Below, piece by piece: positions 44,661 to 53,783 of a stretch of DNA of 64,000 nucleotides; the stretch's first letter is position 1, and the number at the start of each line of letters is the position of its first letter. The notes below the pieces were generated by a model, which was given only the letters and a program-made list of their open reading frames with translations, made no database searches and was not told the origin of the DNA. This DNA is from Kumtagia sp044326205. GTDB lineage: Bacteria; Pseudomonadota; Alphaproteobacteria; Rhizobiales; Rhizobiaceae. The position numbers and the translations under genes were made by a program. The DNA lies in NCBI RefSeq assembly GCF_044326205.1, contig NZ_JBIRCY010000016.1, positions 60,056-124,055 on the forward strand, given 5' to 3'.

Positions 44661-45362
44661 TTATGAGCGCGCAAAACAGTTGGCTTCGTCCGGAGACGAC
44701 GCTATCTCGCGAACTTGATTGTCGCCGATCAGCGCGTGCTGAACATATTCAAGCGCGGCGGGCTCCTTCGACACGCCGAGATGGTCGTGGCGCCCATTCT
44801 TGTGCAGTTTTGACCAGTCCACGGTTTCCAGCCTTCCGGTGAAGGTTTTTTGCGGCCGCAGGCGCGACGACAGGCTGAACAGGCCGTCCGAGCCATACAT
44901 ATCGATCGCCCGGCGCACGTTGCAGGGCACCGGGGTCGGCTTGTAGCCCTCGAAGACGAGAAGCGTCTGCACCGGCACGCCGGCCGTCTGCAAACGGTCG
45001 GCGAATTGCGTGGCGGCATTGCCGCCCAGAGAGTAGCCGGCCACGGCGACGGGCGTTTCGGTTCGGTTCGGTTGCGCCAGGAAATTGTCCGCAGCCTCCT
45101 TCCAGTTGACGGGATTGTAGACATCGGCGCGGACACCGGCGGCGCGAATGTATTGCGTCAGGCTGAACATGCCGCTGCGCGCCATGTCGTCGCCGGTCGG
45201 CGTCAGGCCGGCGAACAGGTAAACGACACCTTTTTCGGAAAGCGGCGGATTGGCAAGCCCGCCTTCCTGCATGACCGGGGAGGTACATCCGGTTACGAAT
45301 AACACGAGCAGAAAGGGCAGCAGAGCCAGGCGGACAGCGGGGGCGGATATGAACAAAGACAC
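44661..45362 (-). CDS. alpha/beta-hydrolase-like lipoprotein
   Basis: A 233-residue protein read from GTG. A lipoprotein signal ends at LFVTGC (Cys near residue 26), placing it in the envelope. The nucleophile elbow GYSLGG is near residue 110, and HDHLGVS near 194 offers the catalytic His. A lipase or esterase role follows from the fold. A late Cys pair (PCNVRR, ANCF) may form a disulfide. It converges on the DUF6958-like gene. Confidence 0.82.
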   Translation of the reverse strand: MSLFISAPAVRLALLPFLLVLFVTGCTSPVMQEGGLANPPLSEKGVVYLFAGLTPTGDDMARSGMFSLTQYIRAAGVRADVYNPVNWKEAADNFLAQPNRTETPVAVAGYSLGGNAATQFADRLQTAGVPVQTLLVFEGYKPTPVPCNVRRAIDMYGSDGLFSLSSRLRPQKTFTGRLETVDWSKLHKNGRHDHLGVSKEPAALEYVQHALIGDNQVREIASSPDEANCFARS

Positions 45363-45500
45363 CTCGATTCAACATCGAAGCCCGCCCGCACGGACGCCAT
45401 GTCTAAGGGCCGAGTGTGACGATGCCAACCTACCGGAGGTAGTGAACAGCGGCTGACCGGCAGAAACGCGGTCTGGCGAATCGGTCCAAAACCGCCGGGA

Positions 45501-46385
45501 TCAAAAGGGATCGAGACCGATCATGCGCCTGATATCGCCCGGTGCTGCGCCATTTCCGCGCAGGGTGGCGATGCCGGTGTCGCGGAGGCTCTTCGAAAGT
45601 TTTCGACCATCCGGCCCGAGGATCAGCCGATGGTGGTGATAGAGCGGCGCGGGAAGGCCGAGCAGTTCCTGCAGCACACGATGCACGGCGGTGGCGGCGA
45701 AGAGATCGAGGCCACGCACGACCTGTGTAATGCCTTGCAAGGCATCGTCCGCCACGACGGACAGATGGTAGCTGGTCGGCGTGTCACGGCGGGCGAGGAT
45801 GACGTCGCCCCAGTCTTGTGGCCGCGCTTCGACCTGGTTCAGGACGGAGAGATCGTCGGCTGAAAATTCTGTCCATGCAAGCGGCCGGCCAATACGCGCG
45901 AGGGCAGCCGCCATGTCCAGCCGCCAGGCGAACGGCCTTCCCTCGTCGATCAAGGCGGTACGCTTTTTCTCGGACAGTGCCTTGTCGAGGCCGGGATAGA
46001 GCGGCACGCCGTCCGGGTCGCGCGGCCAGTTTTTTCCCGATGCTTCCTGCTCGACGATGTAGGTGCGCATCTCGCCCCGGCTCATGAAGGCCGGATAGAC
46101 AAGGTTTTCATCCATCAGCCGGCGCAGGCTTTGCTCATAGCCGGAAAAATGTTCGGATTGACGGCGTACCGGCTCTTCCCAGCGCATCCCCAGCCAATGC
46201 AGATCGTCAAAAATGCCGGCCTCGAATTCCGGCGTGCAGCGGGTGGTGTCGATGTCCTCCACCCGCAGCAGCAGTCTTCCGCCGGCAGCATCGGCGAGTC
46301 GCTGGTTCAGCAGCGCCGAATAGGCGTGGCCGAGATGCAGCCTGCCGTTCGGGCTGGGCGCGAAGCGAAAGATGGGCGGATTCAT
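45501..46385 (-). CDS. gluQRS: glutamyl-Q tRNA(Asp) synthetase
   Basis: A 294-residue paralogue of the glutamyl-tRNA synthetase catalytic domain. It charges glutamate onto queuosine 34 of tRNA(Asp). The HIGH-type motif is RLHLGHAYS near residue 16, and the KMSKS-type motif is RKLSKSLR near 260. The Cys residues of the zinc site found in E. coli GluQ-RS are missing; the region reads YPAFMSRGEM. ATG 46385 is preferred over an upstream TTG at 46409. The window also encodes a queuosine-precursor type transporter. Confidence 0.92.
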   Translation of the reverse strand: MNPPIFRFAPSPNGRLHLGHAYSALLNQRLADAAGGRLLLRVEDIDTTRCTPEFEAGIFDDLHWLGMRWEEPVRRQSEHFSGYEQSLRRLMDENLVYPAFMSRGEMRTYIVEQEASGKNWPRDPDGVPLYPGLDKALSEKKRTALIDEGRPFAWRLDMAAALARIGRPLAWTEFSADDLSVLNQVEARPQDWGDVILARRDTPTSYHLSVVADDALQGITQVVRGLDLFAATAVHRVLQELLGLPAPLYHHHRLILGPDGRKLSKSLRDTGIATLRGNGAAPGDIRRMIGLDPF

Positions 46386-46457
46386 CGGCGCCGGAAACGG
46401 GTTGCGCAAAGATTCGATCGATTGCTACTTTGCCGGGCTTTGACGGACAAGGGCGGC

Positions 46458-47117
46458 ATGCGGCGAATTGTTGGAATGGACGATGTTGCGGACGGGCTCG
46501 ACGCGCTTTGCGCTGCCGATCCGAGGTTGCCGGCGGTGCGCCGTATGGCCGGCGAGGTGCCGTTGCGGCTGACCGAGCCGGGGTTTGCCAGTCTTGCCTC
46601 GATCATCGTCTCGCAGCAGGTGTCGCGCGCCAGCGCCGATGCGATCTTCGGGCGTTTCGTCAAACTCGTCGATCCGCTGACGCCGGAAGGAGTGCTCGGC
46701 GCGGGAGAAGCAGCGTTCCGCAAGGCCGGGTTTTCACGGCCAAAACAGCGGGCGATGCTGGCGGCGGCCGGTGCGGTGGCGGGTGGACTGGACCTCATCC
46801 ACCTGTGCAGGCTGGAGGCCGAGGACGCCATCGGCCGACTCACCGCGGTGCCTGGCATCGGCCCGTGGACGGCGGAGGTCTACCTGCTTTTCGCCGCTGG
46901 CCATCCCGATATTTTCCCGGCCCGCGACGTGGCGCTGCAGACGGCGGTCGGCCACGCTCTCGGCATGGAAACGCGTCCCGGCGACAAGCAGCTTACGCGA
47001 ATCGCCGAATCATGGTCGCCGTGGCGCGGCATCGCGTCGCGGCTTTTCTGGGCCTATTATCGCGAGACGAAGGGCAGGGACGCCGCGCCGATCCTCCAAA
47101 CTCCGCAAAAAACCTGA
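46458..47117 (+). CDS. DNA-3-methyladenine glycosylase II (AlkA-like)
   Basis: A 219-residue HhH-GPD DNA glycosylase that removes alkylated bases. The helix-hairpin-helix LTAVPGIGPWTAEVYLLF is near 130-148, and the catalytic Asp in IFPARDVALQ near 158. No Fe-S Cys cluster is present, as in AlkA. It lacks the N-terminal AlkA beta domain, so it belongs to the short branch. Divergent from gluQRS with about 70 bp between starts. Confidence 0.92.
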   Translation: MRRIVGMDDVADGLDALCAADPRLPAVRRMAGEVPLRLTEPGFASLASIIVSQQVSRASADAIFGRFVKLVDPLTPEGVLGAGEAAFRKAGFSRPKQRAMLAAAGAVAGGLDLIHLCRLEAEDAIGRLTAVPGIGPWTAEVYLLFAAGHPDIFPARDVALQTAVGHALGMETRPGDKQLTRIAESWSPWRGIASRLFWAYYRETKGRDAAPILQTPQKT

Positions 47118-47228
47118 AAATACGCGTGGTTTTGCGCCGCAATGTAGCCGCGAAGGCGCTTCACATCCCTGTCATGTCGGGCTTAGACTATTAGCATCGG
47201 TCCTGGACCTTCGACGGAGGTTTTTGAA

Positions 47229-47786
47229 GTGACGGTCGCGGTATCTCCAGATGGGCTGCCCGCGCTGGTGCTGAATGCGGATTACCGGCCGCTCAGCTAT
47301 TACCCGCTGTCGCTCTGGTCCTGGCAGGACGCGATCAAGGCCGTGTTCCTCGACCGCGTCAACATCGTTGCCGAATACGAGCATTCGGTGTCGTCCGTGT
47401 CGTTCTCGATGCGGGTGCCGAGCGTCGTCAGCCTGAAGAGCTACGTCAAGCCGTCCCGCCATCCGGCGTTCACGCGCTTCAACGTGTTTTTGCGCGACCG
47501 CTTCCAGTGCCAGTATTGCGGCACGCCGGAGGACCTGACCTTCGACCATGTCATCCCCCGCCATTGCGGCGGCGCGACGACCTGGGAGAATGTGGTCGCC
47601 GCCTGCTCGCCCTGCAATCTCCGGAAAGGCGGGCACCTGCCGGCGCAGGCGAAGATGTGGCCGATGCAAAAACCGTTCCAGCCGACGGTGCACGACCTGC
47701 ACAACAATGGCAGGCTGTTCCCGCCGAACTATTTGCATGAAAGCTGGATGGACTATCTGTATTGGGATGTCGAACTGGAGCCGTGA
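47229..47786 (+). CDS. HNH endonuclease
   Basis: A 185-residue protein read from GTG with GGAGG 9 nt upstream. The HNH core has two CxxC zinc pairs (CQYCG near 97 and CSPCN near 126) with FDHVIPRHCGG as the catalytic His segment and the Asn of the ENVVAAC helix. The N-terminal part (LVLNADYRPLSYYPLSLWSWQDAIKAVFLDRVNIV) is the conserved extension of a widespread single-copy bacterial HNH family whose role is unsettled. Confidence 0.92.
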   Translation: MTVAVSPDGLPALVLNADYRPLSYYPLSLWSWQDAIKAVFLDRVNIVAEYEHSVSSVSFSMRVPSVVSLKSYVKPSRHPAFTRFNVFLRDRFQCQYCGTPEDLTFDHVIPRHCGGATTWENVVAACSPCNLRKGGHLPAQAKMWPMQKPFQPTVHDLHNNGRLFPPNYLHESWMDYLYWDVELEP

Positions 47787-47834
47787 GTTGGGGCGTCGGA
47801 TGTTTTTGTGTCCGACGCTTTGGCCTGCGGTGCC

Positions 47835-48094
47835 TGGGGTGCGTCCTTCGAGGCTCGCCCCTTCGGAGATTTCGCTCAACGGTCCGACGTCGTGCGGGCT
47901 CGCACCTCAGGAGGAGGACCGGCGTGGGTGCAATGCCAATCGCCAGTGTCTGGCCCTTCAAATATCTTGGTCGCGAAAACATATCGGATTGGCGTTGGGG
48001 CTCCGTCGGCCCTCATCCTGAGGTGCGAGCCCTCTTCTATCTTCGAAGACTTGGCGTAGAATCCAGAAGGGCGAGCCTCGAAGGACGCACCCAA
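47835..48094. repeat. 260-bp nested palindromic repeat
   Basis: The outer arms 47835-47860 and 48069-48094 are exact inverted repeats. The inner arms 47898-47916 and 48012-48031 (CTCGCACCTCAGGAGGAGG against CCTCATCCTGAGGTGCGAG) pair with one mismatch. A third inner pair lies around GCCAATCGCCAG and CGGATTGGCG. It fills nearly all of the gap between the HNH gene and the acetyltransferase gene; a half copy lies at 26369-26445. Confidence 0.85.
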
Positions 48095-48111
48095 GCGACG
48101 GTCGTCCTCAG

Positions 48112-48771
48112 CTATCCCGCACCGGCAAATCGCTTCACGACGTAGATGGCGTTTTCGGATGGTTCCAGAGCCGGCGACGGCCGGTATCCGAGACTCGCAT
48201 AGAAGCGTAGCGCCTTGTGGTTGCGCGGATGGACTTCGAGCCAGAGGCCGGTGGAGCCTGCTTCGGCGAAGCGCCCTTCGAGGAAGGTTATGCACTGTCG
48301 GCCGATGCCCTTGCCGCGGGCTTGCGGCAGCAGGTCGATGTGGCCATGCGACGGATAGACTGCAAGCGCGGGCGGGATGGTGAGGCCGTGGTGGTGGATA
48401 CGGTGCCGCGCCCAGTCGCTGCCCTGCCAGCGTGAAGCATCGGGGCCGGGATCGGTGACGCGTTGCTGAAGCGCCGGATACCAGCTTTCGGTGAGGCAGG
48501 TGTAGAAGGCAGCGGTGTCGGGTGCGCCGAGCAGGTAGCCGGCCACGCCCGAGGGGTTGTCGATGACAAACGCAAAATCCGGCTCGAAGACCTGATAGGG
48601 AACGGCGTAAATCTGCCCGATCAAGTCAGGATCATCCTCGCGCGCCGTCGCATCCTCGCCAGCGTCGCCGGTTTCCAGGCAGATTTTTCGCAACGCTGGA
48701 TGGTCGGCTTGCGTCGCCTGGCGGAGGAAGAAACCACCGCCGAAGTCGAGGATCACACCAGCAAAGGTCAC
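48112..48771 (-). CDS. GNAT family N-acetyltransferase
   Basis: A 219-residue acetyltransferase. The acetyl-CoA loop is LLPQARGKGIGRQC near 147-160, followed by WLEVHPRNHKALRFYASLGYRP, the typical final GNAT strands. The substrate is unknown. It starts at GTG 48771, overlapping the upstream dehydrogenase stop by 4 bp (GTGA), so it is the last gene of the ABC transporter operon. Its product may modify the imported sugar; that is inference. Confidence 0.9.
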   Translation of the reverse strand: MTFAGVILDFGGGFFLRQATQADHPALRKICLETGDAGEDATAREDDPDLIGQIYAVPYQVFEPDFAFVIDNPSGVAGYLLGAPDTAAFYTCLTESWYPALQQRVTDPGPDASRWQGSDWARHRIHHHGLTIPPALAVYPSHGHIDLLPQARGKGIGRQCITFLEGRFAEAGSTGLWLEVHPRNHKALRFYASLGYRPSPALEPSENAIYVVKRFAGAG

Positions 48772-49538
48772 GGCGGCAGGATGCGGAAATCCGCGCCTTC
48801 CGGCAGCAACTGCCCGCCGTCGACGACGATGGTCGTGCCGGTGATGTAGCTCGCATCGTCGGAGGCGAGGAACAGGAAGGCGTTGGCGACGTCGCGCGGT
48901 GTGCCGAGCCGACCGAGCGGGATCGCGTCCTCCATGTTCTTGATGAAGGCCGCGCCGCGTTGCTCCTGGATCGCTTCCGTCAAGATGTTGCCGGGCTCGA
49001 CGCCGTTGACGGTGATGCCGTAGCCTGAAAACTCCAGTGCCGCCGAGCGGATAAAACCGTTGATGCCGGATTTTGTCGCGGAATAGTGGCCGTGGCCGGG
49101 GCTGGTGACATGCGGGCCGGTGATCGACGAGGTGAACAGCATGCGGCCGTAGCCCTGCGCCTTCATCGACACCAGCGCGGCGCGTGCCGCATTAAAAGTG
49201 CCGCGCAGGTTGACGGCCATTACACGGTCCCAGTCGTCCGGGCTGGTGTTCTCGATCAGTTGCCACGGGTAGATGCCGGCGTTCTGGACGATGATGTCGA
49301 GGCGGCCGTGCCGGTCGAGCGCCAGGGCGACGGCGGCTTCGGCGTCGGCCATTTTCGAGATATCGACGGCAATGAAGGCGGCACCGAGTTCGTCGGCGGT
49401 TTCCCGGCCGATTTCGGCCTCGCTATCGGCGAGCACGAGTTTCGCGCCCTCCTCGGCAAACCGTTTTGCGATGCCCTTTCCGATGCCGCGCGCGGCGCCG
49501 ATGATCAGTGCGACCTTGTCCTGCAAGCGTCCGGTCAT
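48768..49538 (-). CDS. SDR family oxidoreductase in the ABC sugar operon
   Basis: A 256-residue classical SDR. TGxxxGIG appears as IGAARGIGKGIAKR near 14-27, NAGIYPW near 87, and the catalytic Ser, Tyr and Lys in TSSITG and HYSATKSGINGF near 137-160. It probably oxidises or reduces the sugar or polyol brought in by the adjacent transporter. ATG 49538 overlaps the permease stop (ATGA), and its own stop overlaps the acetyltransferase start. Confidence 0.92.
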   Translation of the reverse strand: MTGRLQDKVALIIGAARGIGKGIAKRFAEEGAKLVLADSEAEIGRETADELGAAFIAVDISKMADAEAAVALALDRHGRLDIIVQNAGIYPWQLIENTSPDDWDRVMAVNLRGTFNAARAALVSMKAQGYGRMLFTSSITGPHVTSPGHGHYSATKSGINGFIRSAALEFSGYGITVNGVEPGNILTEAIQEQRGAAFIKNMEDAIPLGRLGTPRDVANAFLFLASDDASYITGTTIVVDGGQLLPEGADFRILPP

Positions 49539-50530
49539 GCCAGCCTCTGGCGCAGGTTCTGCTTGAAGGTGTCGAGCAGCACGGCGGCGAGCACCAGCAG
49601 CCCGTGCACGACCTGGGTGAAATTGGCGGGAAGGCCCATGAGGTTGATCGCCGTGTTGATGGAGGATAGGAGCAGCACGCCGGCATAGACGCCGGGCAGC
49701 GAGCCGACGCCGCCCTTGAGGCTGACGCCGCCGATGACCACCGCCGCGAAGGCGTTGAACAGAAGCCCGACGCCGAGATTGGCCGTTGCGCCGGAGGTGC
49801 GGATGGCGAGCAGCCAGCCGGCCAGCCCGGCGATGGCGCCCGCCAGCACGAAGGCGATGACGAGGTTGCGGGTGACGCGGATGCCGGCGCGGTAAGTTGC
49901 CGTCTCGTTGCCGCCGATCATCACCAGATGCCGGCCGAAGGGGGTCTTGGCCATGATCAGCGAGAAGACGACGAAGCAGGCGATGGCAATCCAGGCCGTC
50001 AGCGGCAGGCCGAGCAGGCGCTGGATGCCGAACCAGCGGATGGCCGGCGCCAGATCCTGCGCCGAGCGTCCGCCCGACACGGCGAGCACCAGCCCACGCA
50101 CCCAGATGTAGGAGGCGAGCGTGATGATGAAGGCGCTCATCTTCAGCTTCACGACCAGGAAGCCATTGAAGAAGCCGATCAACCCGCCGACGGCGAGGGC
50201 GACCAGCAGCGACACCGGAACCATCAGCCATTCGGGATAGAGTTTTATGCCCAAACCTATGCCGGCCGAGCAGAACAGGATGCCGACCGCTATGGCGGCA
50301 AGTGCTGCCACCGATTCCACCGACAGATCCATGTGGCCGGCGATGATGACCAGCGCCAGGCCGATCGACATGACGCCCAGCACGCTCGACGCCTCGATGA
50401 TGTTGGCGAAGATGCCGAGCTGGAAATAGTTCGGGATGAAGATCGAAAAGACGATCAGCACGAAAAGCAGCATGAACCAGACGAGATTGTCGAGGACAGT
50501 CTCGAGGATTTTTCGGGTGCGTGGGTTCAT
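49535..50530 (-). CDS. ABC sugar transporter permease (RbsC/FrcC type)
   Basis: A 331-residue inner-membrane permease with eight or more segments of the BPD_transp_2 family. Typical blocks are LALVIIAGHMDLSVESVAALAAI near 58-80, GGNETATYRAGIRV near 218, and GVSLKGGVGSLPGVYAGVLLLSSINTAINLMGL near 268-300. It should form a homodimer with the ATPase encoded upstream. ATG 50530 is the family start. A RIME-like palindrome separates it from the binding protein gene. Confidence 0.95.
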   Translation of the reverse strand: MNPRTRKILETVLDNLVWFMLLFVLIVFSIFIPNYFQLGIFANIIEASSVLGVMSIGLALVIIAGHMDLSVESVAALAAIAVGILFCSAGIGLGIKLYPEWLMVPVSLLVALAVGGLIGFFNGFLVVKLKMSAFIITLASYIWVRGLVLAVSGGRSAQDLAPAIRWFGIQRLLGLPLTAWIAIACFVVFSLIMAKTPFGRHLVMIGGNETATYRAGIRVTRNLVIAFVLAGAIAGLAGWLLAIRTSGATANLGVGLLFNAFAAVVIGGVSLKGGVGSLPGVYAGVLLLSSINTAINLMGLPANFTQVVHGLLVLAAVLLDTFKQNLRQRLA

Positions 50531-50587
50531 GTGGGTTCGAGGCTCGGCCTGAAAAGTCCGTGTGGAAATTTGGCAGCGTCGGCGCTG

Positions 50588-50753
50588 CCCCTCACTGCCC
50601 TGCCGGGCATCTCTCCCCGTGAAGAACGGGGAGAGAGTCGCTATCACCGCCGACCTCGCCAACAACGGATGCCGTAGAAGGCGAAACGGGTGCGGCTAGT
50701 CTTCCTTCTCCCCGTTCTTCACGGGGAGAAGGTGCCGGCAGGCGGATGAGGGG
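50588..50753. repeat. RIME-like palindromic element between binding protein and permease genes
   Basis: Arms 50588-50637 and 50704-50753 are imperfect inverted repeats of 50 bp; each carries the inner hairpin TCTCCCCGTGAAGAACGGGG. The outline CCCCTC-CTGCCGG-CAT-CTCCCC is shared with the 15.4-kb element. It lies 13 bp after the binding protein stop. Confidence 0.88.
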
Positions 50754-50766
50754 CAATACGCCGGTT

Positions 50767-51807
50767 TTATTCGACCGCCTTCACGGTATCCGTCGGCGGC
50801 TTCATGTTGCCCCAGAAGGCCGGGTTGTCGACGTTCGACTTGTCGATCGCCGCGCCCGGGATCTTGATGTTCGGGCCCCAGGCTTCGTTGGTCACCGTCG
50901 ACTTGAGATGCAGCACGTCATACTCGCCGGGCTTGATCTCCTGCTTGTTGACGACCTTGTCCATGAACATGGCCACCGCCGCCGCCTGCGCGTAGAGCGG
51001 CTGCTCGACCTCGACGTTCAGCCAGCCTTTTCGGATCAGGTCGAGACCGACCGGCGCACCGTTCGAACTCATCATCATGATGTCGCCGGGTTTTTTTCCG
51101 GCCGATTCCAGCGAGGCGACGGCAGCGACCGACAGATGCGCGGCATGACTGAAGATCAGGTCGATGTCGGGATTGGCGACGAGCTGGTCGGCGACGATGG
51201 TGCCGGCGTTGCTTGCCTCCCACTGCATGGCGGGCACGGAGATGATCTGGACGTCCGGAAACGCCTTCATCTTCTCCTCGAAACCCTTCTGGATGTCGAG
51301 CGTGTAGGGGTCGCCGGGGTCACCCAGCACCTGCAGGATCTTGCCTTTCACCGAACCGTTCTTGGCCGTCAGAAGCTTTTCGGCCTGGTCGGCGGCGACC
51401 TGGCCGATCTCGACCGTGCCGGCCACCGAAGTGAAGGCCGACGGCGTCGAAGTGATCTGGCGGTCGAATTCGACCACCGGGATGCCCGCCGCCATCGCCG
51501 CCTCGATCGAGGGTTTCAGCGCGTTGAAGTCGACGGCGGCAAGGATGATCGCCGCGGGCTTCAGCGCGATCACGTCGTTCATCTGGCTCTGCTGCGCGTC
51601 GGTCTTGTTGTCGGCGTTGAGCGTCTTCATCTCGTAGCCGGTCTGCTTCAGGAACATTTCCAGCGCGCTCACCGAGCCCGTCTGGAACTCGTCGAGCAGA
51701 GTCGGCACGAGGTAATAGACCGTGCCCTTCGACTGCGCGAAGGCCGGCGTCAGCATGGCGATCGCCAATGCCACGACGCCGAATGCGGCAAGTAATATTC
51801 GCTTCAT
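50767..51807 (-). CDS. ABC sugar transporter substrate-binding protein
   Basis: A 346-residue periplasmic protein of the ribose/fructose-binding type (Peripla_BP_4). The signal peptide is MKRILLAAFGVVALAIAMLTPAFA, cleaved near residue 24. Two-lobe features are AAIILAAVDFNALKPSIEAAMAAGIPVVEFDR near 85-118 and DLIFSHAAHLSVAAVASLESAGK near 205-228. The ligand cannot be read from sequence. It is the third gene of the operon and is followed by a palindrome that probably stabilises its mRNA. Confidence 0.93.
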   Translation of the reverse strand: MKRILLAAFGVVALAIAMLTPAFAQSKGTVYYLVPTLLDEFQTGSVSALEMFLKQTGYEMKTLNADNKTDAQQSQMNDVIALKPAAIILAAVDFNALKPSIEAAMAAGIPVVEFDRQITSTPSAFTSVAGTVEIGQVAADQAEKLLTAKNGSVKGKILQVLGDPGDPYTLDIQKGFEEKMKAFPDVQIISVPAMQWEASNAGTIVADQLVANPDIDLIFSHAAHLSVAAVASLESAGKKPGDIMMMSSNGAPVGLDLIRKGWLNVEVEQPLYAQAAAVAMFMDKVVNKQEIKPGEYDVLHLKSTVTNEAWGPNIKIPGAAIDKSNVDNPAFWGNMKPPTDTVKAVE

Positions 51808-51848
51808 TTCGTTTGCTCCTCTTTGAGCCGGACCCCTCTTTATCCCCG

Positions 51849-52613
51849 TCAGCCTGCCGGTCCGGCACCGGCAAGCGTTTCGCCGGTGATCATGTTGATC
51901 ACCGCGTCGGGGCTGGTTTTGCTGCGCGCAACATCGCCTGCCACGACGCCCTGGCGGATCACCACGATCCGGTCGGCGACCTGGAAGGCTTGCTGCATGA
52001 TATGGGTGATGATGACGACGCCGATGCCTTGCCGGGCGACCTGGCGGATCATGTCGAGGCCGCGCCGCGTCTGCTCGACGCCAAGCGCTGCGAACGGCTC
52101 GTCGAGCAGTACAAGCTTGCCGCCCCAGTGGACGAAGCGGTTCAACTCGATCGCCTGGCGCTGGCCGCCCGACAGGTGCTCGACCTTGGTCCTGAGGGAG
52201 GGGATGCGGGTGCCGGCATTGGAAAGCGCCTTCGCAACCTCGCGCTCCATGGCGCGCTCGTCCAGCACCGGCACGCCGAGCACTTTTCGGGTGATCTCGC
52301 GGCCCATGAAAAAATTGGCGACGACGTCGACATTGGTGCAGAGCGACAGGTCCTGGTAGACGGTCTCGATACCGGCGTCCTTGGCCTCGGCGGGGGATTT
52401 TGCCAGAAACTCCTTGCCCTCGAACAGCATGCGGCCCGAAGTCGGCTCCAACCCGCCGGCGATGATCTTCACCAGCGTCGATTTTCCAGCGCCGTTGTCG
52501 CCGAGCAAGGCGACAACCTCGCCCTTGCCAATCGAAAACGAGATGCCCTTCAGCGCTTCGATCGCGCCGTAGTTCTTGCGGATGTCCTCCAACACCAGCA
52601 GCGGTTCGGTCAT
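51849..52613 (-). CDS. ABC sugar transporter ATPase
   Basis: A 254-residue single-domain ATPase, like FrcA rather than the doubled RbsA. Walker A is GDNGAGKST near 38-46, the signature LSGGQRQ near 145, Walker B LVLLDEP near 163, and the switch His in VIITH near 197. ATG 52613 overlaps the ROK stop by 4 bp. It energises uptake by the permease and binding protein downstream. Confidence 0.95.
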   Translation of the reverse strand: MTEPLLVLEDIRKNYGAIEALKGISFSIGKGEVVALLGDNGAGKSTLVKIIAGGLEPTSGRMLFEGKEFLAKSPAEAKDAGIETVYQDLSLCTNVDVVANFFMGREITRKVLGVPVLDERAMEREVAKALSNAGTRIPSLRTKVEHLSGGQRQAIELNRFVHWGGKLVLLDEPFAALGVEQTRRGLDMIRQVARQGIGVVIITHIMQQAFQVADRIVVIRQGVVAGDVARSKTSPDAVINMITGETLAGAGPAG

Positions 52614-53773
52614 GCCGCCATCTCCTTGCCGTCTGGCGCTTCCCGCCCGTCCTCGCGCGCCGTGAACATCTGCCCGAAGCGCGGCGACAGCACACCGGAG
52701 ACCGCGAGCGCCGCCGCGCCGCGCAGCACCGATTGCTCGCCGCCGCGCGCCACGGTGACACGCGGGGCACGCCGGTCGCGGCGCGCGGAGACCGAGTTTG
52801 GCAGGGTTTTGGCGGCGGCCGCCAGCCTTGCCAGCAGCGAGGCCGGCGCCAGTCCGCCGATCACGACCGTCTGCGGGTCGAACAGGTTCTCGATGGTGGT
52901 CACCGCATTGCGGAAGATCGGCGCGATCTCGCCGGCCCAGGCCGTTTCGCCGCCCTTGTGCCGGCCGAGCGCCTCCAGCGACAGATAGCGTTCGAGGCAG
53001 CCGCGATTGCCGCAAGGGCAGGGCTCGCCGTCGGGAACTACCGGAATGTGGCCGATCTCGCCGGCATTGCCCCAGGCGCCGCGCAGCACCACGCCGTCGT
53101 GCACCATGACGCCGCCGAGCCCGACGCCGAAATAGAGATAATAATATTCGGAAAAATCCGTGCCGACGCCGTAGAGCTGTTCGCCCAGCGCGGCCGCTGC
53201 CATGTCCGCCTCGATGAAGGCAGGCAGGCCTGTGGCCTCGGCCAGCCGCTCTTTCAGCGGCACCTCCTGCCAGCCGTCCATCGTGGTAGGGCCGATGAAA
53301 CTCATCGCCTCGACGCCGAACGGACCGGGCAGCGCCATGCCGACGCCGAGCATACGGCCGCCCGGCCGCAGCCGGGTCAGGTCGCGCACCAAGGTGCCGA
53401 TCAGATCGAAGGCCTGGTCCGGCGCAGGTGCCGGCGCGTCGCGATACAGATTTTCGACCACGTCGCCGCTGAGGTTGATGAGCGCTGCGCTGACGCCGAG
53501 CGGCGTCAGGTGGACGCCGACCGCGTAGCCGCCGTCCGGATTGATGCGCAGGGTAGAGGGCGGCACGCCGCGCCCTTTCGGTTCCTCGCGGGCGGAGAGG
53601 ACGTAGCCCTGCTCCTCCAGTTCGCGGACGATGGTGGAAACGGTCTGGACGGTGAGACCGACGCGCTTGGCGATCTCGCCGCGCGTGGTCGGCGCATGCA
53701 GGCGGATCGATTCCAGCACGATGCGCCGGTTGTACGGCCGCCCGAATTCCTGGTTGGTCCCCTTGAGTGCCAC
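52610..53773 (-). CDS. ROK family transcriptional regulator
   Basis: A 387-residue regulator with an N-terminal winged helix-turn-helix (TRGEIAKRVGLTVQTVSTIVRELEEQGYV, about 30-60) and a C-terminal ROK sugar-kinase-like domain. The zinc motif CPCGNRGCLE and the ROK HIPVVPDGEPC loop are near 245-262. ATP-site residues are weaker than in true kinases, as usual for regulators of the NagC/XylR branch. GTG 53773 is chosen because GGGAGG lies 9 nt upstream. It heads the operon and probably represses it until a sugar binds. Confidence 0.92.
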   Translation of the reverse strand: MALKGTNQEFGRPYNRRIVLESIRLHAPTTRGEIAKRVGLTVQTVSTIVRELEEQGYVLSAREEPKGRGVPPSTLRINPDGGYAVGVHLTPLGVSAALINLSGDVVENLYRDAPAPAPDQAFDLIGTLVRDLTRLRPGGRMLGVGMALPGPFGVEAMSFIGPTTMDGWQEVPLKERLAEATGLPAFIEADMAAAALGEQLYGVGTDFSEYYYLYFGVGLGGVMVHDGVVLRGAWGNAGEIGHIPVVPDGEPCPCGNRGCLERYLSLEALGRHKGGETAWAGEIAPIFRNAVTTIENLFDPQTVVIGGLAPASLLARLAAAAKTLPNSVSARRDRRAPRVTVARGGEQSVLRGAAALAVSGVLSPRFGQMFTAREDGREAPDGKEMAA

Positions 53774-53783
53774 GTCGCCGCGC

